Positions 16,334 to 26,263 of a stretch of DNA of 64,000 nucleotides are shown here, in pieces (within the stretch, counting starts at the first letter, position 1; the number at the start of each line of letters is the position of its first letter). The stretch spans positions 2,237,001 through 2,301,000 of the forward strand of contig NZ_JARVTG010000001.1 of the NCBI RefSeq assembly GCF_029846635.1, given 5' to 3'. Made by a program: the position numbers and the translations under genes. The notes below the pieces were generated by a model. That model worked only from the letters and a program-made list of their open reading frames with translations, did no database searches and had not been told where the DNA came from. The DNA comes from Pokkaliibacter sp. MBI-7. GTDB lineage: Bacteria > Pseudomonadota > Gammaproteobacteria > Pseudomonadales > Balneatricaceae.

Positions 16334-17371
16334 TCAAAAACGGATATCCAGCCAGCGATCACGCCGGTTGGCAGGGATAAACAGATAGTCACCGCGGCCC
16401 AGACCAAGTGACTGCCGGCCCAGCTGCAGCAGATGGGCATGGCGGGCGGGCATGCGCAGATGCCAGTGCACCCGCAGCGGCTTGCCCATAAACTCCTGCA
16501 CCAGCCGGTTGAGACGACGGTTCAGCTCACCGGCCGGCATCAGTGCCCGGCTCAGGCTGGCCGAGTGTGACTCAATACTGATGGCCAGGGTGGACGACAC
16601 ATCCCAGCAGCGGCTGCCGATGGCCGCATCCACACCCAGTCTGGAAAAACGCCCTTCCAGCCCCCTTCGTGACGCCAGCAATGTCTGCTCCCCGGCCTCC
16701 AGTGTCAGCCAGCGGCCAACAAACTGATCCACCTTGACCGCCGCACCGGTGATCCCCGTCAGCAGCAGCTCCAGCCCGCGGGCTGAGCGCGGTGCACGAC
16801 TGAACAGCCCGGCATACATCAGACTCAGTGGCTGACGGCTGCCGGTCAGTGCCGTCAGAATGCGGCTGAACGGATCCGCTTTGACCCGCCCGACCATGAC
16901 CAGCCGCTCAGGTACCGGCCGGATCTGCTCGGCAATGCGGTACTTCTCCCAGGCCCGGTAATACAGCGAGATCAGGCGATGGTTGAACAGGTCGAAGAAG
17001 TCACGCATGGCATGGTCACGCTGTTTAACCCGCGCCATGATCAGCTCGGTGTAGTGCTGCGGCAGCACCCCGTTGGCACCGGTCAGTCCGGCAAAGGACA
17101 CCTGCAGCTGTGCCTTCATTGCCTGCCCCCTGGCCGGGTGTACTTCAATCTGGCTGATCGCCCGTCCGGCAAAGCCCAGATGCTGGGCACTACTGAAGCG
17201 CACCAGTTCACGGTCCGGGCGGCTGTCATGGCCCACTCTGTGCTGCTGTTCGCTGGACTCCAGCTGCAACTGCAGCAGGCGCACTGCCTGATAGAAGGAA
17301 TACTGCTCCGGCTCGTTCAGCAACCGGTTCAGGGAGGGTGATGACAGCGGTGTCAGGGTCTGCCCGTTCAT
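16334..17371 (-). CDS. tssG: T6SS baseplate protein TssG (ImpH)
   Basis: A baseplate wedge subunit of 345 residues that binds TssF. Family features are YSFYQAVRLLQLQ near the start, the central FFDLFNHRLISLYYRAWEKY motif, and the late GRGDYLFIPA segment. Reading could start at 17404, but the ATG at 17371 overlaps the tssF stop as ATGA, the normal coupling for this pair, so I place the start there. It lies 41 bases before clpV. Confidence 0.93.
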   Translation of the reverse strand: MNGQTLTPLSSPSLNRLLNEPEQYSFYQAVRLLQLQLESSEQQHRVGHDSRPDRELVRFSSAQHLGFAGRAISQIEVHPARGQAMKAQLQVSFAGLTGANGVLPQHYTELIMARVKQRDHAMRDFFDLFNHRLISLYYRAWEKYRIAEQIRPVPERLVMVGRVKADPFSRILTALTGSRQPLSLMYAGLFSRAPRSARGLELLLTGITGAAVKVDQFVGRWLTLEAGEQTLLASRRGLEGRFSRLGVDAAIGSRCWDVSSTLAISIESHSASLSRALMPAGELNRRLNRLVQEFMGKPLRVHWHLRMPARHAHLLQLGRQSLGLGRGDYLFIPANRRDRWLDIRF

Positions 17372-19197
17372 AGCAGAGGCACTCCACCGGCCCGCGCTGG
17401 CCACTGATGTACCGGCCGCTCTTCATCAAGTATACGAATCGACAGACGGGTGAAACTGTTGACCACAGCGAACTGGGAGAAAAAGTGATCAAGCACCGAG
17501 CCGAGGAAAAACAGGCTGGCGCCGGCCGCTTCATGCTGGGTAAAGACCAGCTGGATATCACTGCCCTGGGCAAAGGCAACACGCCCCTGCCGCACCAGCC
17601 GGGCACTGGCAGGCTTGATCTGCACCTGATGGATAGCCTGAATCAACACCTTGGTTTCCGGGCTGGCACGGAAGTCATAGAGCTTGAGAATTTCCCGTAC
17701 CCGCTGAACTGCATCTTCACCGCTGAAGTGATTGAGTGTCAGATGGCTGACCAGCTGCCAGCGGGTATCCTCACCCAGTGACGGGCGCACCGTCGCCGTG
17801 GGGGGCGTCAGGCAGCGAATGCCATCCACCACATCCGCATGGGTACTGCTGCGCATCGCCGGCTGCCCGCCACCATAGGGCAGGCGCGCCGGCAGGTTGC
17901 GGTTGGAACACAGTGCCTTGATGCCCAGCATCCAGCCCTCGTTGTGCTCAAAAGCCGCTCCGCGGGCCAGCCGGTCAACCACGGTCATCACCGCTTCAGT
18001 ACCCGGCTCGGCCGCACCACCGGCCCAGTTGCGGGTTTCCCGACGCAGGGTCCAGAACAGCTCATCGTCATCCAGATAGGCCGGATGACCTTCCGCATAG
18101 TAGGGTCGTACGTTGCGCCGCTGACGGCTGTGGTTAAACACCTCCACCTCCAGCGGCCGGATCACTTCGCTGGTATCCGCTCGGGCATAGGAGGCATTGA
18201 GACGGTAATCGTGCTCGGCGGTTTCCAGCCGGATCGGCTCCAGCCGCTCCTCAAACAGATTGATGATCGGCGTGCAGCCCAGCAGCAGCTGGCTGTCACT
18301 GACCTGTTGCTCCAGCTCAGCTGAGCCCTCGGAAAAATAAATGTAGATATCCACCGCAGTGCCCATGCCTGCCCAGCTCGATTTGAGATCATCCAGCTCG
18401 GCAAACAGGAATTTGTGCGGAAACAGGAAATGTTCCACCAGCAGGCGATAACCGGAGAAGGACTGCTGCTGATAGGGCAGCACGCCATGCTCCTCCTCAA
18501 AACCCACCGAGCGCAGATGGCGGCGCTCAAGAAAGCGCACCTGCTTGAGGTTGTCACGCGGCGTAATGGCCAGACCGATGGTGTCGCGAAACAGATGCTG
18601 ATAGAGAGCAAAACTGTGGCGCAACTGGCCGTTGAGGAAGAAGCGCAGATGATCAACACCGATTTCTTCCATCATCACCTTCGGGGCACTGCTCTTCACC
18701 GTGATCTTCAGTACCGCGGCAGCGGTATCACGCCAGATCGGCTTGGGCGCGCGAAACGGTGCATTCTGAAACCGCACGGCTTCCACTTCCACCGGCCACA
18801 GCCGGGTGTCATAGCAGGTACGGAAGCGGCATTCGGCAAAGTTGGCAATATCAGTGATCAGACGGCAGCCGCGCGGCAGGGTCACGCCGAAGTCATTGAG
18901 GTTTTTCGGTTGTACCTGTACCACCGCCATGGACGGGATCGGTGCCTGATAATCAGGAAACATATGACCGAGCAGGGCATCGGTGAGCTCGGGGAAGCTG
19001 TCATCCAGCTTCTGCCGGATACGTGCCGTCATGAACGACACGCCCTCCAGCAGCCGTGACACATGCGGATCTTCGATCACTTCATCGGTCAGTTTCAGGC
19101 GCCCCGCCACCTTGGGGTAACGCTCCGCAAACTCCGTCCCCAGGTGGCGCAGATAGCTCAGCTCCTGGTTGTAGTACTTCAGCAGATCATCGCTCAT
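17368..19197 (-). CDS. tssF: T6SS baseplate protein TssF (ImpG)
   Basis: A 609-residue baseplate wedge protein; two copies bind one TssG in the known structure. The N-terminus LLKYYNQELSYLRHLGTEFA and the following PKVAGRL...DPHVSRLLEGVSFM region are diagnostic. Further markers are LLGHMFPDYQAPIPSMAVVQ and a C-terminal FFSQFAVVNSFTRLSIR. It starts directly after the tssE stop (TAAATG) and overlaps tssG by four bases. Confidence 0.95.
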   Translation of the reverse strand: MSDDLLKYYNQELSYLRHLGTEFAERYPKVAGRLKLTDEVIEDPHVSRLLEGVSFMTARIRQKLDDSFPELTDALLGHMFPDYQAPIPSMAVVQVQPKNLNDFGVTLPRGCRLITDIANFAECRFRTCYDTRLWPVEVEAVRFQNAPFRAPKPIWRDTAAAVLKITVKSSAPKVMMEEIGVDHLRFFLNGQLRHSFALYQHLFRDTIGLAITPRDNLKQVRFLERRHLRSVGFEEEHGVLPYQQQSFSGYRLLVEHFLFPHKFLFAELDDLKSSWAGMGTAVDIYIYFSEGSAELEQQVSDSQLLLGCTPIINLFEERLEPIRLETAEHDYRLNASYARADTSEVIRPLEVEVFNHSRQRRNVRPYYAEGHPAYLDDDELFWTLRRETRNWAGGAAEPGTEAVMTVVDRLARGAAFEHNEGWMLGIKALCSNRNLPARLPYGGGQPAMRSSTHADVVDGIRCLTPPTATVRPSLGEDTRWQLVSHLTLNHFSGEDAVQRVREILKLYDFRASPETKVLIQAIHQVQIKPASARLVRQGRVAFAQGSDIQLVFTQHEAAGASLFFLGSVLDHFFSQFAVVNSFTRLSIRILDEERPVHQWPARAGGVPLL

Positions 19198-19683
19198 TTA
19201 CAGCTTCTCCAGCAGGCGCAGGCCCAGCGTGACCGGCTCCAGTTCGGTATCGAATGACACTTCCTCCGGCACCGGAATGGCATACATCACCGCATTGATC
19301 CGCAGCCGCAGGGTGGTGGCCAGCCCGCCCTCCTCTGCCACTTCCACCCGCACGTCAGCAAAGCGCGGCTCAAACTTGCGGATGGTGTCTTCAACGATAC
19401 GGCACAGGCGCTGGCGGGCATCCTGACTGCTGACCGGCATAATGGAAAAATCCGGCAGGCCGTAACTGAGCAGCGACTGCTGCAGCTCTTCGTAAGCTTC
19501 CGGCCAGGTCTGCCAGCTGACCCGGCTGTTGAGCAGGTCTTCCAGATCACGCCGGACACTGATGCGCATCTGCCGCAGGTTGAAGGCCGGATCCTGCGCC
19601 GCCAGCGTGTGATCGCCGGGGTCATCGTCGAGCAGGCGGTCAAGGATGCTCGGTACAATCCGCACTTTGCTGTCAGCGGCCAT
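19198..19683 (-). CDS. tssE: T6SS baseplate protein TssE (gp25-like)
   Basis: A 161-residue homologue of phage T4 gp25, which starts sheath assembly on the baseplate. It has SILDRLLDDDPGD near the start, a RRDLEDLLNSR segment in place of the usual ExLxxLLNTR signature, and a C-terminal domain with KFEPRFADVRVEV. An AGGAG site precedes the ATG, and tssF follows without a gap. Confidence 0.92.
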   Translation of the reverse strand: MAADSKVRIVPSILDRLLDDDPGDHTLAAQDPAFNLRQMRISVRRDLEDLLNSRVSWQTWPEAYEELQQSLLSYGLPDFSIMPVSSQDARQRLCRIVEDTIRKFEPRFADVRVEVAEEGGLATTLRLRINAVMYAIPVPEEVSFDTELEPVTLGLRLLEKL

Positions 19684-19703
19684 GCTGCACTACTCCTGAA
19701 CGC

Positions 19704-20510
19704 TCAGACCGGCACCGCGGCCGCAGCAGGGGCGAAACTCTGCACATCGGCCAGGCTGATGGCCTCCTCGCCTGCCAGCAGCTGCTTGAGCCCGACACCG
19801 CAGTAAACCTCGGCTTCCCCCTGCTGCAGCCAGTCCGTTTCACGGCCCAGTTTTTGCCGGTCAGTCTGGCTGCCGGCATAGGTCAGCGGAATAAATACAT
19901 CGCCACCTGCCCCGTGACGCGTCTGGATGTCGGCACGCCGCCAGACATGCTCGATCAGCGAGCTGACCGGCTGCAGCTGCAACTGTTCCACGTCACGCCA
20001 GGGCACCAGATAGTAACGACCGTCGGTACCCAGCAGCTCAAGAAAGCCACACAGACTGTCATCGATATCACGCAGATCGTCGAACTGCTCTTCATTAACA
20101 GTGACTGCCAGCGGCTTGCGTACCGCCTCCAGCGCCAGTGCCGCACGCTCCCGCTCTTCCTCGGTGGCATCCTGCACCAGTGCCAGCCGCAGCTTCAGCA
20201 GCGCCGCCACCTCAGCATCGGCGTCACCCAGCAGGGACGACGTATCGCCGCCCTGATAGAAATCCAGACGCGCCTGGGCCGCGCGAATCAGATGGCGCAG
20301 ATTGCTGGCGCCGGAGGCACATTCCGGTTGCTGGCGTACCAGCATATCCAGCTGCTGATCGGCCTTTTCCAGCTGGCCATCGATACACAGCAGTTCGATG
20401 TAGCTGCCACGCAGGGCCTGATTACGCGGATCATCCCGCAATGCCAGCTGCAGCTGCTCAATGGCGGCACTGAGTTCACCCTGTTGCAGCAGATCTTTGA
20501 TGTTGTTCAT
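19704..20510 (-). CDS. tagJ: T6SS accessory protein TagJ (ImpE)
   Basis: A 268-residue ImpE-family protein. The N-terminal half is a tetratricopeptide-like helical repeat (LLQQGELSAAIEQLQLALRD, then GQLEKADQQLDML). The C-terminal half is the ImpE domain, with RYYLVPWRDVEQLQLQPV and DVFIPLTYAGSQ. In Pseudomonas, TagJ binds the N-terminal region of TssB1 and links it to ClpV; it is not essential there. The location between impD and tssE is the imp order. Confidence 0.9.
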   Translation of the reverse strand: MNNIKDLLQQGELSAAIEQLQLALRDDPRNQALRGSYIELLCIDGQLEKADQQLDMLVRQQPECASGASNLRHLIRAAQARLDFYQGGDTSSLLGDADAEVAALLKLRLALVQDATEEERERAALALEAVRKPLAVTVNEEQFDDLRDIDDSLCGFLELLGTDGRYYLVPWRDVEQLQLQPVSSLIEHVWRRADIQTRHGAGGDVFIPLTYAGSQTDRQKLGRETDWLQQGEAEVYCGVGLKQLLAGEEAISLADVQSFAPAAAAVPV

Positions 20511-20580
20511 AGAATCCTTGCTCTCCCGGCCCGTGCTGGCCGTTGTGTTCCCTGTTGATTAAGAGGGGCCGTCAGGCCTG

Positions 20581-22146
20581 CTAGCGCCCGGATGACAACT
20601 CGGTCACCAGCCGTACCGAAGACACCAGCTGGTCCAGCTGCAGATGAGGGCGCAGGCGAATGACTGAATAGTAGTGGCCGGGCTGCCCTGCCTTGGCCTT
20701 GACCTTGATGGTGGCCTCGCCCAGCGGATAACGCGCCCGGACTTCGTCGGAGGCGGTATCGGAGGCGGTGGTGTACTGATGCAGCCAGCGCTGCAGGTCG
20801 TTTTCGATGGTGTAGGCTGACTCGTACTTGCCCACTTTGTCTCGCCCCATATGTTTGATGTAGTGAGCAAAACGCGACACACAGAGGGTGTATTGCAGCA
20901 TCGACGACAGCTGCACGTTGACGCTGGCGTTATCGCTTTCGTACCGCCTGGGCTTCATCACCGAGGCATTGCTGAGAAATACCAGATGGCCGGTCATCGG
21001 CACCGGCAGCACCGGGATAAAACCGGTATCCGACAACGCCCGCTCCAGCCGGTCGCCCACCTGTAGATTAAGCGGGGACAGCCGGGTATGCTGATAGCGC
21101 TCGGTTTCACAGAACAGTACAGGCAGGTCGCAGACCATACCCTGACTGACCTTGCCGGGTTTGAAACCACGGATATGACTGAACCAGCCTGACTCGGCAA
21201 AGGCCCGCACCATCACTGTCGCCAGACAGTAGGCGGCATTACCCCAGAGGTAATCCTGCTCACTGGCCAGCTGCTCGCGGAAGCTGAACTGCTCCTTGCG
21301 GGTGCCATCGGCCTTGTAGGGTTTACGCATCAGTACCTGCGGCAGCACCATACCGACAAAGCGCGCTTCCTCCCGTTCACGAAAACTGCGCCACTTGACG
21401 TACTCCGGCAGCTCGAACTGCTGCTGGAACTGGCGCACCGAGCCCAGCTCGGAGAACTGCTCAACCCCAAGGAAAGAGGGCTGCACCGACGTCACAAAAG
21501 GCACAAAGGCAGCGGCGGCCGTACGGGCCACCGATGACAGGACATCCAGATCCTGGGTCGGCAGGCCCGGCTGCGGAGTGAGTGAAATCTGATAGTCACC
21601 GATCAGCAGGCCAAAGGGCTCGCCACCAGCGTGATCAAATTCGTTGCTGTAAATCAGCCGGTGGAAGTCACTCTGATCAAACTCGATCACCCGCGCCATA
21701 TCCTTGCTCAGGTCAGGCCAGCTGAGGTTGAGCAGCTTGATCTTGACCCGCTGTTCGCGATCCGCCTGCGCGGTCTGCTGCACCAGATAGTGCAGGCTGC
21801 GCCAGCTGGCTTCCATGCGCTGGAAGCCGGGGTGATGGAGAATATGATTGACCTGCGCTTCCAGTAACTGGTCGATGGCACTGATGCCCTGCCACAGCAG
21901 CTGCCGCAGCTCGTCATCGGCCACACTGCCGGCATCGTCATCACGGGCCAGCCAGACTTTCAGCGCACGCAGCGGGTCCTGTTCGCGCAGAAAGCGATCA
22001 AGAAACTCCTCGCTCTGCCAGTCCGGCTCCTCGCTGTCCTGCAGCGGCGCAGCGGCCGGAACCAACCCGGCCCCGAACTGCACCGCATCATCGGTGGCAA
22101 AGGCATAGTTGAATCCGGCTTCCCGGTTTAGATCCGACCCCGTCAA
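20581..22146 (-). CDS. impD: Second TssC-family sheath protein (ImpD / TssC40-like)
   Basis: A 521-residue paralogue of TssC with a longer N-terminus. Shared family regions are HHPGFQRMEASWRSLHYLV, LLIGDYQISL, RFVGMVLPQVLMRKPY and RFAHYIKHMGRDKVGKY. It retains the C-terminal LRPHLQLDQL. Agrobacterium carries the same pair, ImpC (TssC41) and ImpD (TssC40), in the same order. Its role in this system is not known; a specialised sheath or baseplate-proximal subunit is possible. The open frame begins at a TTG at 22146 without a well-spaced ribosome site, so the start is uncertain. Confidence 0.88.
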   Translation of the reverse strand: MTGSDLNREAGFNYAFATDDAVQFGAGLVPAAAPLQDSEEPDWQSEEFLDRFLREQDPLRALKVWLARDDDAGSVADDELRQLLWQGISAIDQLLEAQVNHILHHPGFQRMEASWRSLHYLVQQTAQADREQRVKIKLLNLSWPDLSKDMARVIEFDQSDFHRLIYSNEFDHAGGEPFGLLIGDYQISLTPQPGLPTQDLDVLSSVARTAAAAFVPFVTSVQPSFLGVEQFSELGSVRQFQQQFELPEYVKWRSFREREEARFVGMVLPQVLMRKPYKADGTRKEQFSFREQLASEQDYLWGNAAYCLATVMVRAFAESGWFSHIRGFKPGKVSQGMVCDLPVLFCETERYQHTRLSPLNLQVGDRLERALSDTGFIPVLPVPMTGHLVFLSNASVMKPRRYESDNASVNVQLSSMLQYTLCVSRFAHYIKHMGRDKVGKYESAYTIENDLQRWLHQYTTASDTASDEVRARYPLGEATIKVKAKAGQPGHYYSVIRLRPHLQLDQLVSSVRLVTELSSGR

Positions 22147-22233
22147 TCCCTGACTCCGTCACTGCTGGCTGTTAGCTGATAATCCATTACCCTCTGCCGG
22201 TGTCTGGCACTGACAGAGGGCGCTCTACCCCGA

Positions 22234-23730
22234 TCAGTTGCCGATTTCAGGGATCTTCGCCACCAGCCTCAGCGAGGTGGTCAGCTCTTCCATCTGCAAC
22301 CACGGGCGCAGCCAGGCGATGGCATTGTAGGCACCAGGCTGGCCGGGGATTTCCTTGACCTTGACCTTGGCATCCGCCAGTGGGTACTTGGCACGGATTT
22401 CCTGGCCACCGCCTTCGGACGCGTTGACGTAGCTGAGAATCCAGCGGTTCAGCCAGGCTTCCACGTCGGAGGCTTCCATGTAGCTTCCAATCTTGTCGCG
22501 GGCCATGACCTTCAGGTAATGAGCAAAGCGCGAGGTGGCCATCATGTACGGCAAACGAGCAGAGATGGCCGCGTTGGCAGTCGCATCCGGGTTGTCGAAT
22601 TTGGCTGGCTTCTGGCAGGTCTGGCCACCGAAGAACACGGCATAATCGGTGTTCTTGTAATGGCACAGAGGCAGGAAGCCCATCTTGCCCAGTTCGGCCT
22701 CGCGACGGTCGGTGATACCGATTTCAGTCGGGCATTTCAGATCGGGGTCGCCGTCATCACTGATGAAGATGTGGGAAGGCAGGTTATCGACCCGGCCACC
22801 GCCCTCGGCACCGCGAATGGCGGTACAGAAACCGTACTTGGAGAAGGCCTCGGTCAGACGGGTGCCCATCACATAGGCGGCGTTCATCCAGCAGTAGTGC
22901 TCATGATCTGCCGTCAAAGCGTACTGGGTGCGGTCATCCAGCGGGAATTCCTCATAACGGAACTCTTCCACCGCACGGGTCTGCTGACCGTAGGGCAGAC
23001 GTGCCAGCACACGCGGCATGGTCAGTGTGACAAAGCGGCTGTCATCACTTTCGCGGAAACCGCGCCATTTGGTGTACTCGAACGACTCAAAGATTTTTTC
23101 CAGATCGCGTGGCTTGGACAGCTCACGCCAGTCATCAAAGCCAAACAGCGCTGGCGAGGCGGCCGAAATAAAGGGTGAGAAGCCCGCTGCCGCGACATTG
23201 GAGATCAGCCCCAGCGTCTCGATGTCTTCCGGGTGGTTGGTAAATTCATAGTCACCGATCAGCGCGCCGTAGGGCTCACCACCGGGTGTCCCAAACTCGG
23301 CTTCGTAGACTTTCTTAAAGATATTGCTCTGGTCAAAATCCACCGCCTTGGTCAGATCACGGTGCAGTTCTTTCTTGCTCAGGCTGAGCATGCGGATCTT
23401 CAGGGTGTGGCTGGTATCGCTGTTATTGACCAGATAGCTCAGACCACGCCAGCTGCCTTCCAGCTTCTGGAACTTATCGTGGTGCATGATTTCCGACAGC
23501 TGTTCGGAGATCAGCTGATCGATACGGGCAATGGCTTCGTTGAAGGTCACTGACAGGTTACGGCTCCAGGTCAGCGTCCCTTTCAGGGCTTCTTCGGTCA
23601 GCGTGCGGATCAGCTCTTCGGCCCGGGAAGCTTCGGTCTGCTTGGTGGCCTTGATGGCCTGTTCCAGAATGCCAATGCTGCTTTCGCTCAACGCGGCGTC
23701 AACGGCGGCGTGCTGTTGTTTGGCGCTCAT
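22234..23730 (-). CDS. tssC: T6SS sheath large subunit TssC (ImpC/VipB)
   Basis: A 498-residue protein that forms the contractile sheath with TssB. Diagnostic regions are HHDKFQKLEGSWRGLSYLV, GALIGDYEFTNHPEDIETL, DSRFVTLTMPRVLARLPYG and ATSRFAHYLKVMARDKIGS. The C-terminal GQPGAYNAIAWLRPWLQMEE matches the family. Its ATG overlaps the tssB stop by four bases, coupling the two sheath subunits. Confidence 0.96.
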   Translation of the reverse strand: MSAKQQHAAVDAALSESSIGILEQAIKATKQTEASRAEELIRTLTEEALKGTLTWSRNLSVTFNEAIARIDQLISEQLSEIMHHDKFQKLEGSWRGLSYLVNNSDTSHTLKIRMLSLSKKELHRDLTKAVDFDQSNIFKKVYEAEFGTPGGEPYGALIGDYEFTNHPEDIETLGLISNVAAAGFSPFISAASPALFGFDDWRELSKPRDLEKIFESFEYTKWRGFRESDDSRFVTLTMPRVLARLPYGQQTRAVEEFRYEEFPLDDRTQYALTADHEHYCWMNAAYVMGTRLTEAFSKYGFCTAIRGAEGGGRVDNLPSHIFISDDGDPDLKCPTEIGITDRREAELGKMGFLPLCHYKNTDYAVFFGGQTCQKPAKFDNPDATANAAISARLPYMMATSRFAHYLKVMARDKIGSYMEASDVEAWLNRWILSYVNASEGGGQEIRAKYPLADAKVKVKEIPGQPGAYNAIAWLRPWLQMEELTTSLRLVAKIPEIGN

Positions 23731-24254
23731 GCCAGTGGCTCTCCCTGCTTAATGTTTAACTGGTCAGCCAGACGGCCCAGTTCATCCGTGTTGTTGAGAA
23801 CGTTTTCCAGAATGTTTTCCAGATCTTCGGAACGGTCGACCTTGGTCATCAGGTCACGCAGCTTGTTGCGGGTTTCCATCAGCTTGCGCAGTGGCTCAAC
23901 CTGACGGACTACGGCAGCAGGCTCAAAGTCCGCCATCGATTTGAACTCCAGATTGACGTGGAACTGCTCGTCATCACCACCCAGCTTGTTGTCCACCCGC
24001 AGACGCAGGCGCGGGCTCATGCGACGCAGCACCGAATCGAAGTTGTCGTGGTCGATATGAATGAAGCGGCGGTCTTTCAGTGGCTTCATCGACTCGGTGT
24101 TGTCACCGGCAAAATCACCCATGACACCCACCACAAAGGCCAGTTCCTTACGCACCGACAGACCTTCGGTTTCCAGGTCATAGGTAATATGCACGCGCGG
24201 CTTTCTTACCCGGGCCAGCTTGCTGTGTACACTCACTGTTTGATCTCCTATCAC
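23727..24254 (-). CDS. tssB: T6SS sheath small subunit TssB (ImpB/VipA)
   Basis: A 175-residue sheath protein with the conserved RVRKPRVHITYDLETEG near the start, then the GVMGDFAG turn and LKDRRFIHIDHDNFD. The C-terminal helix contains LRDLMTKVDRSEDLENIL. It interlocks with TssC, and in TagJ-containing systems may contact TagJ as well. It is first of the overlapping tssB-tssC pair. Confidence 0.95.
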   Translation of the reverse strand: MIGDQTVSVHSKLARVRKPRVHITYDLETEGLSVRKELAFVVGVMGDFAGDNTESMKPLKDRRFIHIDHDNFDSVLRRMSPRLRLRVDNKLGGDDEQFHVNLEFKSMADFEPAAVVRQVEPLRKLMETRNKLRDLMTKVDRSEDLENILENVLNNTDELGRLADQLNIKQGEPLA

Positions 24255-24308
24255 TTAATTATCCATTCACCGCGCTCTGCCAACCCCTGCCGGCCACGGT
24301 CATGGACG

Positions 24309-25418
24309 TCAGGGGTTATCTGAGGGGATACCGGTCAGGCGGAAAAAGCCCTTGCGTGCATCCTGATCGGCAATTAATTCCTGCAGCAGTTCCGGCAGAC
24401 TCAGCTCACTCCAGCGCACCACCTGATCGATGGCATAGGACATGGGCGAGTGCGGTTCGGTTTTGCGGAAAAACTCCGACACCTGCACCAGTGTCTGAAT
24501 CGCCTGCTCCCGCTGTTGCAGTTGCAGCACGCCAGTGGGTGCGGAAACAGCCGCGCCGGGCAGTGGTTCAGCCCCGTCGCTGTTCAGGCCGATGTCAGCG
24601 AGTTCCTCCACGGCGGGCTTGGGCACCTTGATGCGATCTCCCGCCAGATGGCGTACGCAGTCCAGGCACTCCTCCAGCCGCTTGCTGATGCGTGAGCTGG
24701 GCACCGGCGCTCCGACGGCCTGATCCATGCAGGCCACCAGTTGCTGGTAAGCCGTCATGGCCGCCAGCAGCTGATCATGCACCTGCTGAAACTGTTCGGT
24801 GGTCGTTTCCCGTGCAGCGGTGGTAATGGCGCTCATTTCCACCGCACCGGCCTTCAGGCGCTGTGCTTTCTTGGCATCGTCGAGACGCTCCAGCTCCTGA
24901 GCCTGCTGATATTCCCACAGGGCAAAAGGACCACTGCTGCTGCCCGCGGTGAGCATAATGGTGCTGATCGGCATCAGCAGGGCACCTTCGTTATCGTAAC
25001 CATTGAGGCCAATCAGCGGCGCCACGCGGGTTTCCTGACCGTCCTCATCGGGGAATGGGTAGAGGCCATCCCAGTGGGTTTCGATCAGCCGCTGCGCCAG
25101 GGTGAAGCCCTCGGCCAGACCGGCAAAACCCTGATAGCGCGCCAGCGCTTCAATCAGCCAGGCCACCAGCTCAAGATCCTTACCTTCGCTGGTCAGTACC
25201 TCAGGCACCCGCTCGACGATGGGGCGCCACAACGCCACGCAGGACTGCAGCGGCTCATCCTCGATCAGGGCGTTGCGCTCCGCCGCACGAGCCTGATTAC
25301 GCACGTCTTTCAGCTGGTAATAAGCCGACGTCGGCGACACATCCTGACGCGGGTCCTGCCCCTGCGGCATCTCGCTGCTGATGGGTGCCAGAATGGCGTC
25401 AAAGTCCAACATACTCAT
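24309..25418 (-). CDS. tssA: T6SS cap/baseplate protein TssA (ImpA)
   Basis: A 369-residue protein with an ImpA N-terminal domain: ILAPISSEMPQGQDPRQDVS, then WDGLYPFPDEDGQETRVAPL. A helical middle and C-terminal region ends with HSPMSYAIDQVVRWSELSLPELL. TssA recruits the baseplate and, in long forms, caps the growing sheath. This one is of the shorter TssA1 class by length. The C-terminal part resembles the gp6-like ring-forming domain by position. Confidence 0.9.
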   Translation of the reverse strand: MSMLDFDAILAPISSEMPQGQDPRQDVSPTSAYYQLKDVRNQARAAERNALIEDEPLQSCVALWRPIVERVPEVLTSEGKDLELVAWLIEALARYQGFAGLAEGFTLAQRLIETHWDGLYPFPDEDGQETRVAPLIGLNGYDNEGALLMPISTIMLTAGSSSGPFALWEYQQAQELERLDDAKKAQRLKAGAVEMSAITTAARETTTEQFQQVHDQLLAAMTAYQQLVACMDQAVGAPVPSSRISKRLEECLDCVRHLAGDRIKVPKPAVEELADIGLNSDGAEPLPGAAVSAPTGVLQLQQREQAIQTLVQVSEFFRKTEPHSPMSYAIDQVVRWSELSLPELLQELIADQDARKGFFRLTGIPSDNP

Positions 25419-25435
25419 GATTATTCCCGTTCCCT

Positions 25436-26263
25436 TCAGGTCCGCACCCAGTGCCCCTGCACCAGCGGCAGGGTCGGGTCATCGGGTTCGCCGTGGCTGT
25501 GCCCCTGACAGGCCCGCACCAGCACACTGGTAATATTGTCGCGGCCACCATGCACCAGCGCCGAATGCGTCAGAGCCATACAGGCATCCACCACACTGGG
25601 GGTATTCAGAATCTGGCTCAGCTGGTGAAAACTCAGCTCCTTGCTCAGGCCATCACTGCACAGCAGGAACAGATCACCGGCCTGCAGCTGCCCGCTGACC
25701 ACATCCACGTCTACCTCTTCCTGGCCACCGATAGCGCGGGTGACCACATTCGCCAGCGGATGAAACTCGGCATCATCGCGGCTGATCAGCCCCTGTTCGA
25801 CCATGTCCTGTACCTGGCTGTGATCTCGGGTGCACTGCTGCAGCTGACCGTCACGCAGTAAATAAGCGCGGCTGTCACCCACCCAGCACAGGTGGTATTC
25901 CTCGTTACGTACCAGCAGCGCCACCACGGTGGAACCAACGGTCTTGCCTTGCATCTGCGTGCTGGCGTAGTGCTGTACATTGCGATTAGCCCGGCGGATA
26001 GCAGCCACCAGCTGCTCGACGCTGATCTGATGACGGGGCAGATGAGCCAGCTCCATTTCCAGGGTGTCCACCACCATCTGACTGGCCACATCACCGGCGG
26101 CATGACCGCCCATACCGTCTGCCACGACCCAGACGCCGCACTCGGCCAGCTCCAGATAAGCATCTTCGTTATGATCGCGGATCTTGCCCTTATGACTCTG
26201 GGCAAAACTGACCAGCTGCATGTCGTTGGGATGCGCCCCCATGACCATATTGACGCCTACCAT
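25436..26263 (-). CDS. pppA: T6SS serine/threonine phosphatase PppA (PP2C)
   Basis: A 275-residue PP2C-type phosphatase that counteracts the kinase PpkA in T6SS control. Motifs are KIRDHNEDAYLE, VVADGMGGHAAGD with metal-binding Asp, WVGDSRAYLLRDG, and LLCSDGLSKEL. The open frame reaches 26374, but the ATG at 26263 overlaps the tagF stop by seven bases and follows a GTGGGG site, so I start there. Two further in-frame ATGs (26248, 26242) are possible. Confidence 0.9.
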   Translation of the reverse strand: MVGVNMVMGAHPNDMQLVSFAQSHKGKIRDHNEDAYLELAECGVWVVADGMGGHAAGDVASQMVVDTLEMELAHLPRHQISVEQLVAAIRRANRNVQHYASTQMQGKTVGSTVVALLVRNEEYHLCWVGDSRAYLLRDGQLQQCTRDHSQVQDMVEQGLISRDDAEFHPLANVVTRAIGGQEEVDVDVVSGQLQAGDLFLLCSDGLSKELSFHQLSQILNTPSVVDACMALTHSALVHGGRDNITSVLVRACQGHSHGEPDDPTLPLVQGHWVRT

